A stretch of 64,000 nt of DNA from Girardinichthys multiradiatus (taxonomy: Eukaryota; Chordata; Actinopteri; Cyprinodontiformes; Goodeidae). The position numbers and the translations under genes were made by a program. Where the stretch lies: the NCBI RefSeq assembly GCF_021462225.1, contig NC_061795.1:8308001-8372000 (forward strand). Direction: 5' to 3'. The notes under the pieces were generated by a model. That model searched no databases, had not been told where the DNA came from, and saw only the letters and a list, made by a program, of their open reading frames with translations. Below are positions 1-12,900 of the stretch, piece by piece (within the stretch, counting starts at the first letter, position 1; each line of letters opens with the position of its first letter).

Positions 1-823
1 AGTTTGCTGCACTGAAAGTAAAGGGGACAAATAATATTGCACGCTCCACTTTTTAGTTTTTTATTTGTTAAAAAGGTTTGACACATCCAATAAATTTCAT
101 TCCACTGCATGATTATGCCCCACTTGTTGATTCTTCACAAAAAATTTGAATTTTATATCTTTACGTTTGAAGCCTCAAATGTGGCAAAATGTTGAAAAGT
201 TCAATGGGGCCAAGTACTTTCGCAAGGCACTGTATGTCTTTACTAAAAGCTCTGTAACTTTGCTTAAGTTTACCTCAGCTGCATTAATCTTTTCACAGAT
301 AATGTCCACAAGTGGATTTAGGGTTCCCAAAAGTTTGTAGCCTTATTCGTGATATTCCTAAAGGGTTTATATAGTGTACAATTAAAAAAAGATCTCGCGA
401 GAGAAAAAAAAACTATTTTCTTTGTGTTCCATCCTCATCATCTCTGGAACAATAGCAGCTACTGTGATATTTACACTTCTGATGGAATCTCTAAGTGTTA
501 GCTATAATTTGATACCAAGATTATTTTGTAGTTTGTAACTGCTGAGAAAAACTCAATTAGATGTTTACAGTTATTTTATAATTTTTTTATTTGCTACATA
601 ATTCTATATAATTTGCTTCATAGTTTTGATATTTTCACAATGTATCTACAATGTAGAAAGTAATAAAAATAAGAAAAGCTATTGAATGACAAAGGTGTGT
701 CCAAACCTGGAAGTATTCTGATTAAATCAGCTAATCGTTTGAACACTAGGGGGCACATGTAGGCTACTGTGTGTGAGCCCTAAGCTTTTGATTTTAATAT
801 GTTCTTGTCTCTTTGTTTTTCAG
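1..823 (+). other. iqub intron, no gene seen
   Basis: AT-rich sequence ending in the polypyrimidine tract and AG of the exon at 824. I see no conserved reading frame and no recognisable repeat. Confidence 0.6.
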
Positions 824-999
824 AGGAAGGGGTATTCAAGGAGGTGGTGGTGGAGATCAAGCATTCCTGCCATCAGAAGCCCTTCCTGGGTGGTTACAGG
901 CACCGATTGACAGGGGTGGAGTACCACCATGCCTCTGTCCAGGCCCTGCTCAAAAAGAAACATGACAGAGGTGTGCTTATCTACAGTCGGAGCACACAG
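824..999 (+). CDS. iqub: iqub exon (first visible)
   Basis: Acceptor ttttcag ends at 823 after a T-rich tract and donor gtaaca starts at 1000. The exon enters at codon position 2 and leaves at a codon end (176 bases). It encodes the IQUB-type block with [11 protein letters not shown] and [13 protein letters not shown]. In-frame reading beyond 999 soon becomes low-complexity intron. The next exon resumes with [10 protein letters not shown], which fits after STQ. Confidence 0.92.
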
Positions 1000-3900
1000 G
1001 TAACACTAAGCTCTTCAAAACTGTTAAAAATGTATTTATATTTAAGATAGTTAATATAACAAAAATGCCAAACCACAGAAAAGACAACCAGGGAGTTACA
1101 TCCAGATCTGCTTTTTAAATGTCTCAATATTTGATTTTCATATTGAAACATTTCTTCCACTCTTTGGACTCACCTTGTATAAAATTTTGAGTGTCACGAT
1201 CCACAGGTGTTTCCAAAGGTGTTTGGGTTTTGGTTTTCTTTTGTGTTTATATGTTTATCATTTCCCTATTATGTTCTTGCCATATTCAGTTAATTTCTCT
1301 ATGTTCTTTATTGTTTTTAAGATGATTTCAAATTAGCTCATTTCCTTGTGTTTCGGTTCTCACTTTAGTCTTGTGTTCTGGTCTTTGTACATTTGGATTT
1401 ATTTGTTAGATTTCTTCCTTTGGTTTGCAGTTTCCCTCCTTCAGCTTCTCTGCTTTCATTCTGCCACAGCTGTCCCACACTTCCTCTGATTAGCTCCTCT
1501 GGCTCACATATCTTCCACCCCTACCTCAGTATATAAGCTCACTGGTTCTCTTTGTTCTCCGCTGGTTAGAAAGTCATGTGACATATCAAGGTCTCAGCTC
1601 GACTCTCCTTTCAGAACAATTACCAAGTATAGTTACATTCACAATGCACCAAGGTGTTCATAAACAATCAAAAGTAATCTTGTTTCAATCTTCCTTCCTG
1701 TGGACACCTACAAAACCAGGAATAGTAGCCAAATTCCAGGGGAAAAGAAATTGAAGTTAATATGTACCAGGTTTAGTGTGTACTGAGAAGAGTGCTGATT
1801 TGGAAAAAGCTTGATGAGCAGCTAAAATGGTCACTTTAGATCCTATTTGGGAGAAATAAATGAAAATGCAACCTCCAATCAAATTCTGTTTACTGATTAA
1901 TATGAATAGTGTATATGAATGGGTTAGTTAGTGCCCTTAGCTTTTTTTCTAGTTTTTATTTATAAATTCATTACTCTCTAATAGAGTTATGAAGTATTTC
2001 TGTCATAATGTTGGCTTTACCGATGAAGTGTGGACACAATTGCAGAGACAGAACAGCAGTTTAACTGTTCATCTGAAATATGTACAAAACAAGGTAGAAT
2101 ACAGACAGGATCTCCCATAGGGACCTGGATTGGTACTGAGGTGGAGAAGAGAGGTTATTGTTTTTCAGAGAATGTTATGGAGAGTAGTGCAGGATTAGGT
2201 TGAGGTAGCTTACTGTTGGTGGTGGATGATGGCTTGCTGGAGGTGGCAAGTCTGCCCCACAGAGGCAGAGTTTGGCAGGAGTAGTAGTACAGAGATTCAC
2301 AGTGCCAATGTCATCTCTTTGTGATCCTTAAGCAGCAGTGCTTCCACTGACCATGCGGCGTTGGATGGTGGACAGGCAGGTGAGCAATGGTTTGGTGTTT
2401 CCACGAGGTGATCTCAGAGCTGCAGAGCTGGAGGTAGGAAAGAAAGAGAGGGTCACGGTTGGAGCAGCAGGGAGTCTTTTCCAGAACTCACTTGAGCATG
2501 GATACAGAGAAACAGGAGCTTGGAATCCAGGACACTGTCACAAAGTGATTAGATCTGGAAAAGCAGGACAAGAAACTCAATTATAGCAGGCTTAGAAAAT
2601 GCGGAGAACTGCAGCACATAGTCTAGTTACCACACTGGCAGAGACAACAAGCCAATGGCCCCATCCAGGTTCCTGCTCCTTAAGAAGCCCCAGTGATTGG
2701 GCTCAACTAGAAACACCTGTTGTGGCTGCACCTGCCAGTCACACCCTGCACAAACACAAAAAACCTGCACACAGCCACTGTGGGATGACAATTTCTAACT
2801 TATCTTAATTGTGTCAATTAATTTACCCTGATCAGAATGCTGGGCTGGTTTTGTTATGTATGATACACTAGATTTAATAAAGTAACTTTCAAACAGACAA
2901 CTGGAAGGTCCACATGGTAACAACTTTATTTGTTATTTCCAGAACATAGCGCTCTTCTTCTTCTTCTTTAATTGGGGCCTGCCATAGCAATGCAAGGAGG
3001 CATTGTATGCATTGCCCCATGCATTGCATGGAGGCACCTATTACTATTCACCTCTAAAATGGACTCTTTATTATTTATTGGGGCCTGCAATGCAATGCAT
3101 GGAGCCACCTATTACTATTCACCTCTAAACTGGACTCTTTATTGGGGCCTGCTAAGCAAAGCATGCAGGCACCTATTGTTATTCACCTGGTCAAAACCTA
3201 TCCACTTTAATGCGGCCCGAACCGCAGCGTGCACCCCCACAATATATATATCAAAACGTTCGGCTCGTCATTCACCTGGTCAAAACCTATCCACTTTAAT
3301 GCGGCCCGAACTGCAGCGCGCACCCCCACAATATATATATCAAAACGTCCGGCTCGGTCCCGGGAGGTGTGCTATTACTTTTCTTGGCGTTTGGAGTTAC
3401 CATGGCGACGTAATTAACGAAAAACTACCCCGCCCAAAATCCCATAGGAATGAATGGAGTCAGAGGAGGAAGAAATCCTCAAAATTCACTATTTTTGAGG
3501 CTTTGCTGTATCGCCATACTTTCACCTAGAAACACAGTTTAACTTTCAGTTTGTAGAGAAATCTGCCGGCTTTTCAGAAGTGAAAACGGTTTGTTGATAA
3601 CTGCTACGGTTTCTCTACAATTAGACTCCAAGCGACACAAAGTTTGCCAGAAAATCCCACTCCTACAGTGGAAATGGCAATTAACTAGTGTAGAAAGCAG
3701 GGTTTTTTTTCAGGAAAATTTATTTTTAACTCACGGCCACAAAATTTGCTCTAACGTCACCATTTTCGGTCAGTTTGTAGGGCCGGGCCTCTGCTTTCAG
3801 ACAATATCTTTAAAATTGTTCTAGGTCTCACGGTTTTCTGTCAAACACCCCTCGATCACCAAGAGTCAGTAGAATTCTGTAGGCCTTCTCCCATGTATTT

Positions 3901-6900
3901 TCAATGAGAGTTTGACCAGTAATCCATGAGTGACACCATTTCTTTCCATCCTCCTATTTTATACTGTGAATGACATAGAGCTATGAAAATGTGTTCTATT
4001 TACTATGCACTTATGAACACCTATCAACATTAATGCGGCCCGAACGGAAGAGTGTACCCACACAATATATATATCAAAACGTGCGGCTTGGACGTGAGAG
4101 GTGTACTATTACTTTTGGTTTCAGTGTGAGTTACCATGTTGACATAATTCCCCGAGAACCGAAGCCAAAAAATGCCATAGGAATGAATAGGAAAATGAAA
4201 CACAGTTTGACCAGTAGTCCATGAGTGACACCATTTCTTTCCATTGTCCTATTTTATACTATTATAGCTATGAAACTATCCATGATTGGGGACGGGGGAC
4301 GGCTGTTGACCACATTTCAAAAGGTTTTCAAATACCATGTATGGTTTCCGAGATATTAGACTTTGTTCAGAAGCATGTTCAAGCATTTTTGTCTTTTTCT
4401 CCATTTTCCCTCTATTTTCACCTAGTGTTGAGTCTTTATTATTATATTTTCAACAAAAAAGGATGGATATTATTGTTATTGATCCGACACAAATATTTAC
4501 AGTTCTTTTAAGCTCTTCAAGGCTCTACCATGAATCCTGATGCGAGCTAAACCAAACAGCCAGAGAACCTTGGTGGTCCAAGAAGCACGCACCAAGAGGC
4601 AGGCCCCGTCTAAATTTCTTCCGAAATTTTCTAGTTTTTACTTCTCCTTCTTTAGTTTTTAACGGCAGCTTGCATCCATCATTGTTGCCCTACTGCCATC
4701 TCTTGGATTTTTCTCCTGATTATTTCTTTCCTCAAATTCTTTTAATTAGACCAGTATTTGCACCCTTCTGCTACAACAAGGTTCATTAATTCTGTCTGGA
4801 CACCACAGGCTTGTTTAATTGTTTCTCTATTCTGCACATAATTTATTTTTGTAAATTCTGTGTCATATACAAGCACAAGATTAATTCACACTGTAATGTT
4901 TTCAGTTTTTGCAGACGGCTTTCATTATAAAATTATATTCAGCTAAAAGAATCTTTCATCTTGCTGATGATGTTCCTGTGATGGTCAAATTTATGCAATG
5001 TTTATGACCCATATGTTAGTATGAAAATGTGTTTTTAAGTCTATATCAGTGCATGTCAAAGTATTTTTAAAGTGAATTATCTTATTCCGCCTGCTAAGAA
5101 CTAAATGATCCATAATGATGTGTACTTTTTTACTGTTATTATATACTTCAAATGCATTTGGTGGCTGAAAACATCTCAATAATACAAAATTCTGTGAGCT
5201 GTCTTTTGCTGACTCAGAAGAAAGTCCAGACATACTAAGAAACTCACCGAACCAAAGAGTCTGATCAGAAAATAGGTTTATTAATCTAAGAACAAATTTA
5301 AATTTCTGGATTTGGGTCATCACTCCTAGTTTTACGGCAGAAAAAACAGGTGAGTGACCTAAAGACTGTAGAGGTAGTGTGAGCTTGCAAGCATCAACTT
5401 CACTAACTTGCAAAAAAGAGATGTGAGCAGTGAAGCAGCAGTTACTATGATGTCAGAGTGGGCAAAAGGCTTGGCATTCAGGGAAACTGGTTGATCTTGT
5501 GAAGAGGGAGAGTTAAGGCAGAGGATTCATTCAGCATTCCTCTACAGTGTGTGTGTAGCAGAGCCAGCCCAAGGAACAAGCGAGCTAAGCAGCTGCTCAG
5601 GGCCCTATGACCACTAGGGGGATCTAAGAGCAATTAATGTAATGTATGTTTTCTCTTTGAATGGACCATCAATGATTTCTACATGATCAAACATAGATTG
5701 TTTATAAAAACACAATCTGAACATGATAGGTCTTTACTACAATACATTTTGACAATGTATGTAGGTGAAACAGAGAGAAGACAGGCTTCATTTTAACTTC
5801 CATTTCTGCTGCTTCTCCTGGCGGACACACCAGAAATAAGCTTAAATACTTATTTATTTGCCCTGTGATGGACTGGCAACCTGTCCAGGGTGTACCCTGC
5901 CTCTCGCCCATAGACTGCTGGAGATAGGCGCCAGCTTCCCCGCGACCCACTATGGAAGAAGCGGTATAGAAGATGACTGACTGACTACTTATTTATTTAT
6001 GTACAGATTGTTGAAGTTTCCCTTTAACGGGTAACTCCTGCGCATTCGTTTATTCACCGTAAGCTGAAAGAATCACACACATTAGAATAAATCACACGGA
6101 GACAGCTGTATTCAAAAATACCTGGGCCCAGGGGAGGAGCTCACGCAGAGATGTCTTCGGCCCTTTTTCATTGGGCTCATGTCTTTTATTGAAACACACA
6201 TGAAGAATGGGCAACGCCCCTGTTTACAGTTTTTTTCACACATAGAGTTACGTACACACTTTTCCGGCTGACCATATTTAGAAAGTTATTATTCTGCATA
6301 TTTTGCACCTGCACTCTGCTGATATGAGAAGGGAGTACTTGGCCTGTTAATCTGTTCACATCCTTTTCTCACCCCTACAGTTCTTCAGTATTTTTCTGCT
6401 TCACCACACTCAAGGCCAAGTTTGTGCAATACTATTCTGCAGGCCACTAACACAGGTTATACATTTTATTTCCCACACTGGTTATGAACATAATAATAAT
6501 AATGCACACACATAATATATCTCCACAAGATCAAACAGTGAAACTCACTAAATAGAACAGACACTTAACTAAAGGTGTAGAATTGTCTCTACCTAATTAC
6601 ACCTCTTCAGCACCTCTACACCAGTAAAAAGAAAAGAACAGAAACAACAGGTTAAACTGACAAAATAATCAATTGAACAGTCCCAGGATACCACAGGTCT
6701 CAAAACACTACAGTGTCATTCAGAAGCGCCCCTTGGGTTGCTACAATTTCTTTAATCAAAAAAAATAATCTACATTCCAGGTGGAAGGCGGTTAGACAAA
6801 ACAGCTAGATAAAGGGAAATATCCTTCATGGGCAGAGAAAATAAAGAGGATAAAGAGTTTGAATGTCTTTTAATGTAATTTTTGTCAAAGAGTGTTGTGT

Positions 6901-9900
6901 AGCCGTTATTAGAAAATTAGCTCGCCAGGTAAACAATCGAAAGTTAAATAGGCAAATATTCATGCTGATATATTTGTGTTTATGTAATACTGAGCTTCCA
7001 TTTTCACTGAGTAGATTCTCGGAGTTGGTCCTTTTTATTTGGATTTTTTTTTTTGGCTTTAAAACAAAGTTTTTGCTTACGTTTGATAGCAAACATTAAT
7101 TAAAAGGTCACCATGTTTGACATTTGCAAGCAATGTGGTTTTGCACCAGGCTACATGGCTACATAGTTGGAGATATAGTATTGGCATAAATTGTTTGCTG
7201 CAGAGCATGGTAATTTCTTTGAAATAATAAAATAAAAATTATTTTTACATCATCTCATAAGTTATGTGAAACATTTTCAGTACCGCTGTTAAAGTACTTC
7301 TGAGGCACCGAATCAACCCATTGCCAGTCCTCAGGCTCAACTGTGGGTAATCAGGTGAGGGAAAGACTCACTGTACAGTATACATTTAATTTCTAAGTAT
7401 AAGAATTACCCTGGGAATTTCTTTTAGTCAAAGTATATATATATGACCATAGGGTTGTTTTGTATTTAATTTATATGTATAAATTCAATACAAAACAACC
7501 CTGTATTGTGTGCCCTAACTCTGACCACTGAGACTTGAACAGTTACATTCAAAGAATGCAAATACACAAATGGTCAATTGTACTGGCACTTCTTTTCCTT
7601 TTTTTCTTGTTCAATTCAATTCAGTTTTCAATTCAGTTTATTTATATAGCGCTAATTTACAACACATGTCTCAAGGCACTTCATAAAAGTCAGGTACATA
7701 CATTCCAATTAATCCTAACCATTGAACAGTGCAGTCAGATTCAGTTATTTATTCAAATTGAATAAAAAAAATTTCTATCTAAGGAAACCCAGCTGATTGC
7801 ATCGAGTCAGAGACTTGTAGCAGTCACTCTTCCTGGATCAGCATGTAGAGACAGTGGACAGTCACTGGCGTTGACTTTGCAGCAATTCCTCATACTGAGC
7901 ATGCATGTAGTGACAGTGGAGAGGAAAACTCCCTTTAAACAGGAAGAAACCTCCAGCAGAACCAGGGGTTTGAGAGAACAGAGCAGAGACACAAAAAGAA
8001 CACAGAAGCACTGATCCAGGAGTACTTTATATGGGAAGGGAAAGTAAATGTTAATGGATGTAGCTCCTTTAGTCATCTAGAAAGAAAGAACAGATAAACT
8101 TTGAGCCAGTTTTCAAGGTTAGAGTCTGAAAGAAAGCACATAGAGTTAGTCACAGTAGAAGCTCAGTCTGTAGCCTGTAGCTATGTCTAGGAGAGAAAAA
8201 GGGTTAAGCATTGAAAGACAGGGCCATGTGGATCATCGGTAGAGGGTGAGCATTAAGTTGTTGCCAGCAGAAGCTTGGATGATGCCCCCCTCCAGAAAGG
8301 TGTCACAGGTAGACACAGAGTCAGGCCAGGTGTAGGTTCTAGGAAGAGAAAAGAGAGAGAACAAAGTTAAAAGCTGAAATAACAGCAAACAATGCAAATT
8401 TGGAGAGTAGTGTGAGAATGTAGCGAAGAGGGTGAAAGTGGTCATTATGTCCTCCAGCAGTGTAAGCCTATAGCAGCATAACTACAGAGATAGCTCAGGA
8501 TAACCTAAGCCACTCTAACTATAAGCTTTATCAAAAAGGAAAGTTTTAAGCCTAGCCTTAAAAGTAGACAGGGTGTCTGCCTCACAGACTAAAACTGGGA
8601 GCTGGTTCCACAGGAGAGGAGCCTGATAAATAAAGGATCTGCCTCCCATTCGACTTCTAGAGACTCTAGGAACCACCAGTAAACCTACAGTCTGAGAACG
8701 AAGTGCTCTGTTAGGAACATATGGAACAATCAGATATCTAATGAGCTAGATCATTAAGGGCTTTATATGTGAGGAGGATAATTTTAAATTATATTCTGGA
8801 TTTAACAGGGAGCGATGAAGCGAAGCTAAAGTAGGAGAAATATGATTTTTCTTTTTAATTTTCATCAGAACTCTTGCTGCAGCATTTTGAATCAGCTGAA
8901 GGCTTTTAACTGCATTTTGTGGACATACTGATAGTAAAGAATTACAATAGTCCAGCCTTGAAGTAACAAATGCATGGACTAGTTTTTCAGCGTCACTCCT
9001 GGATAGGATATTTCTAATTTTGGCAATGTTCCGGAGGTGAAAGAAGGAAATCCTGAAAACCTGTTTAATGTGGGGTTTAAATTACGTGTCCTGGTCAAAA
9101 ATAACACCAAGGTTTTTTACTTTATTACCGGAGGTCAATTCAATGCCATCCAGGTTAAGTGACTGACCAAGCAGTTTCAAAGTGGGATGGACGCCGTCTC
9201 TCTGGATCAGACCAGGTTTTCCCCAAAATGTTCGCCAATTATCAATGTAACCCACATCGTTTTCTGGACACCTCCTAGGTAGCCAGCGGTTGAATAACAG
9301 CATGCGGCTAAACATGTTATCACTGGTCAGATTGGGGAGGGGACCAGAGAAAATTACGGAATCTGACATTGTTTTGGCAAACTTACACACCAAAGCAACA
9401 CTAACTTTGGTGACCTCCGCTTGACGTAACCAGGTGTCATTACCGCCAGCGTGAATAAAAATCTTACTGCATTTTTGCTTATCCTTAGCCAGCACTTTCA
9501 GGTAGGATTTGGTGTCGCCCGTTCTGGCGCCTGGCAGACATTTGACTATCGTCGCTGGTGTCTCTAGTGCCACGTTTCTGACTATGGAGCTGCCAATTAC
9601 CAGAGTTGGCTTCTCAGCGGGTGTGTCGCTGAGCGGGGAAAATCTGTTAGAAACGCAAACCTGTGGTGACCTGTGGGCTGGGATCTAGGACTATGCTTTC
9701 TACGTACCGTCACCCAGCCAACCTGAGGCTCCACCTGCGCGGGCTCTGCTGAAGGACTGGTACGGGGAGCTACGCTCGGTGGCTCCACGCTGGCTAAGGG
9801 ACCTCGGCTATCTGTTGGTTTTTCAACAGCGCGGAGCTGGGCCTCCAGGTCCGACACCCTCGCCTCCAAAGCTACAAAAATACTACATTTATTACACGTA

Positions 9901-12900
9901 CCATTATCACTAAAGGAAGCAGAGGAGAAACTGAACATCTGAGAGCAGGAGAGAGGAAGAGACTCAGAGAGAGAAACAGCAGAACGGGTAACCATGGTGG
10001 AGCTAAAGCTAACGCTAAGCTAGCCACCCCTTACCACTACTTGAAAAATCGTGTAAGACACGGAGAGTCCTCAAACGTTAAATGCAGCAAACGAAAGAAA
10101 AATGTGTTTTAACGTGTTTATGTATTAGAACTAGTAAGAGATATCACGGAAGAGAGAAATCAATGTTCTTTTATAAGAACTTATAAGTTTAATCGGATTG
10201 GTCTTGCCACCGCTCTCCCAGACCGGTTCTAAAGATAGGAGTAGATAACGGATCTGGAACATTCGGCTGCAGTGATGCTGCTGCCAGTTGTTCCTTTGCA
10301 GGTCGTTCCGGGGCACCTCCCTGAAGGGGCTCAGTTGCAACACTGTTGCTCTGTTCTGACAAAGGCTACATAACGATAAGATGGTGATCCAATGACATTT
10401 CCCTGGGGATATTTTGGGCTGCTAGTCACATGATGGAAGCCATAGGACTCTACAAACCTGGCAAAGGCCTCTTTAGAGACCTGTAGCCCATTATCAGTCA
10501 CCAGGGTCTCACAAATCCCAAGTGCAAGTGCAAAAACTGACTTGAGGTGGATGAATACATCATTAGACCTTGTTGGGGTTAGCAGAACAATCTCCACGTA
10601 CCCTGACGTGTAGTCCACCGCTAGGACGTAGGTATTGTTCCCTTGCATTAACAAATCTGCTCCATACTTTTGCAAAGGCCTCCGTGGATACAATATTGGT
10701 ATCAGTGGCTCTCTGTGGTTATGCCTGTCCTGGCAGCATGCTTGGCAGTTTACAACCAACTCGTTTAGCTGCTGGCTAAGGACTGTCCACCATACTGTCT
10801 GCCATGCCTTCTCTCTGCGCTTGACCACACCTTGGTGTCCTTCGTGCAGCTTGTTGAGGATTTCAGTTCTCATTATTAAGGGTATAAAGAGTCTTTGCCC
10901 CTTAAACAGTAGACCCTCCGGGACTGTGAGAAGAGCTTGCTAGGTTTAGTATGACTGGAGTGCAGGTTCTTGTGATGTTGAGTGCTGGCCATCCTTCAGC
11001 GCACAACTGCATTACATGTGCATACACTGTCTGAATCCAGCTGGTCTCCCAGCCTATCCTCTATCCTCATTAGCACTATCTATTCTCCAGATAGGTAGTG
11101 CTTGCGAGTAGGTTTTCCATTACCATTTCTTTCTAGATGTTAGTGTCTTTGAGCAGCTCTGTCAGCTTGTGTTTCACCTGTTGTTATGATTTGGGGTTGT
11201 TTGGGTTTTGGTTTCTGGTTTTTTCCTTATGTTTTTCACTGCTCCAGTCGTTATTCATGTTTCTGTTTATTATTTTCCTAGTCATGCTTTAGTTTTTGTC
11301 TTCTAGTTCATGTGCGGTCAAGTTAAGTTTTTGGATCTGGTTATGCTTTCGTTTCATGTTTTTCTATTTATGTTTCTATTAGTTTGTTTCCTTGGATTTG
11401 CGTTCTGTTCAAGCCATGTTTTGCTCCAGTCATGTTTTGTTCTGTCAACTAAGTTTATTCGGTTCACCTGCACCATGTTAATCAGTTTTGTGTTCCACCT
11501 GTACCATGCTCCATTTAATCACACCTGTTCAGTTAGTTGTCGCGGAAACATCTTTTCAAATCATGCTCAAGTCTTGCGTTTTCATCATGCCAAGCCTGTC
11601 TTGCCAACCTGCCCATGTCTGTTTTTGCGGTCACCATCTGTGATTTTTTTTAAATTAAATTGTTTTTCACCTACCGTCATGCTGCCTGCTAGTCTGCATT
11701 CTGGGTTCGTCCGTTGTTCACGTCCTGACAGAATGTTTCCGCCAACCACGGACCCCGCGGACACGCTGAAGGCAGAAGCCTTGGATCTATGGGTTGAACG
11801 GCAGAAGGAGGAGGCGATGAGGAACCTGCCGACCAACCTGGAGGTTGTGCCCTCTCCACTTCTGCTGGAGCAGATGGAGCGTGAGGCGGTTCAGCGTCGT
11901 TCTCCGCATGCTCCCCTGGCTGCGCACTCTGGTCTGGCAGTGAAGCCCTCGCCCTCCTCCCGTCGCAAGAAATGTTGGCATGGAGCACTTTCCTGTGGTT
12001 CGGCAGGTGAGGACGTGGTTTCCCTGCCAGCCGACGTGAGGGCTGCGACAAGTAAGCCCGCATCTTCGTCTGCTACAGCACTGTCTCCCAGGCTCGCTGC
12101 AGCTCCGCCCATGCCGTCTTCGCTCGCTCCAGCCCCGTGTTCTGAGGTGACACCTGACGAGCTGGAGCAGCGTCTACGGTTCTAAGCCCGCCAGATTAAG
12201 AGCTTCAGGAAGACCAGCCTCATATATTCCTCTCCTGAGTTGATGGACAGAATCAGGCAGATGGAGAGGGATTATGAGGCTGCAGTAAGGCAGTTTTAAT
12301 GCCGTCCAATTCCTTCCACGCCAGGACTCCAGGGAGCTGCTGCTGCTGCTGCTGAGCAGCCCACGTCAGGACCTCAGCCTGACACACCACAGCCACAGCC
12401 TGACACACCACAGCCACAGCCTGACACACCACACCACAGCCACAGCCTGACACACCACAGCCACAGCCTGACACACCCCAGCCACAGCCTGACACTCCCC
12501 AGCAGGCACAGAGTTCCGGCGGGCGACCAGGAGGTCGTCCCCAGCAGGCACAGAGTTCCGGCGGGCGACCAGGCGAACCCTCAGAGGCTGAAGCAGAGCC
12601 TGGCGAACCCTCAGAGGCTGAAGTAGAGCCTGAGCCTGACTCCAGGCCAGACACACCACAACCTGACTCCAGGCCAGACACACCACAGCCTGACTCCAGG
12701 CCAGACCCTAAGTCAGCCTCAACCCCCTCCACACATCGCAGAGGACGTCGTAAAAGGGACGCCCCGGCTCAAGTCATCGGGGGCCCAGCGACGCCTCTGC
12801 TCACGCCTCTGAGGGTCCGGCTGACGCCTCAGCCTCTGCTCACGCCACTGAGGGTCCGGCTGATGCCTCAGCCTCTGCTCACGCCACTGAGGGTCTCTGC

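Noticed and set aside
799..823. ATG at 799 as a start for the first exon frame
   Set aside because: It lies in the polypyrimidine tract of the acceptor; the exon starts at 824 and the protein's N-terminus is upstream.
2972..3529. 185-residue ORF
   Set aside because: Consists of translated direct repeats of a non-coding element.
4991..5413. 140-residue minus-strand ORF
   Set aside because: No likeness, no repeats, AT-rich intron; length is within chance.
12253..12732. Minus-strand Gly/Cys-rich ORFs
   Set aside because: Shadows of the tandem repeats and of the inverted array; no independent start or likeness.
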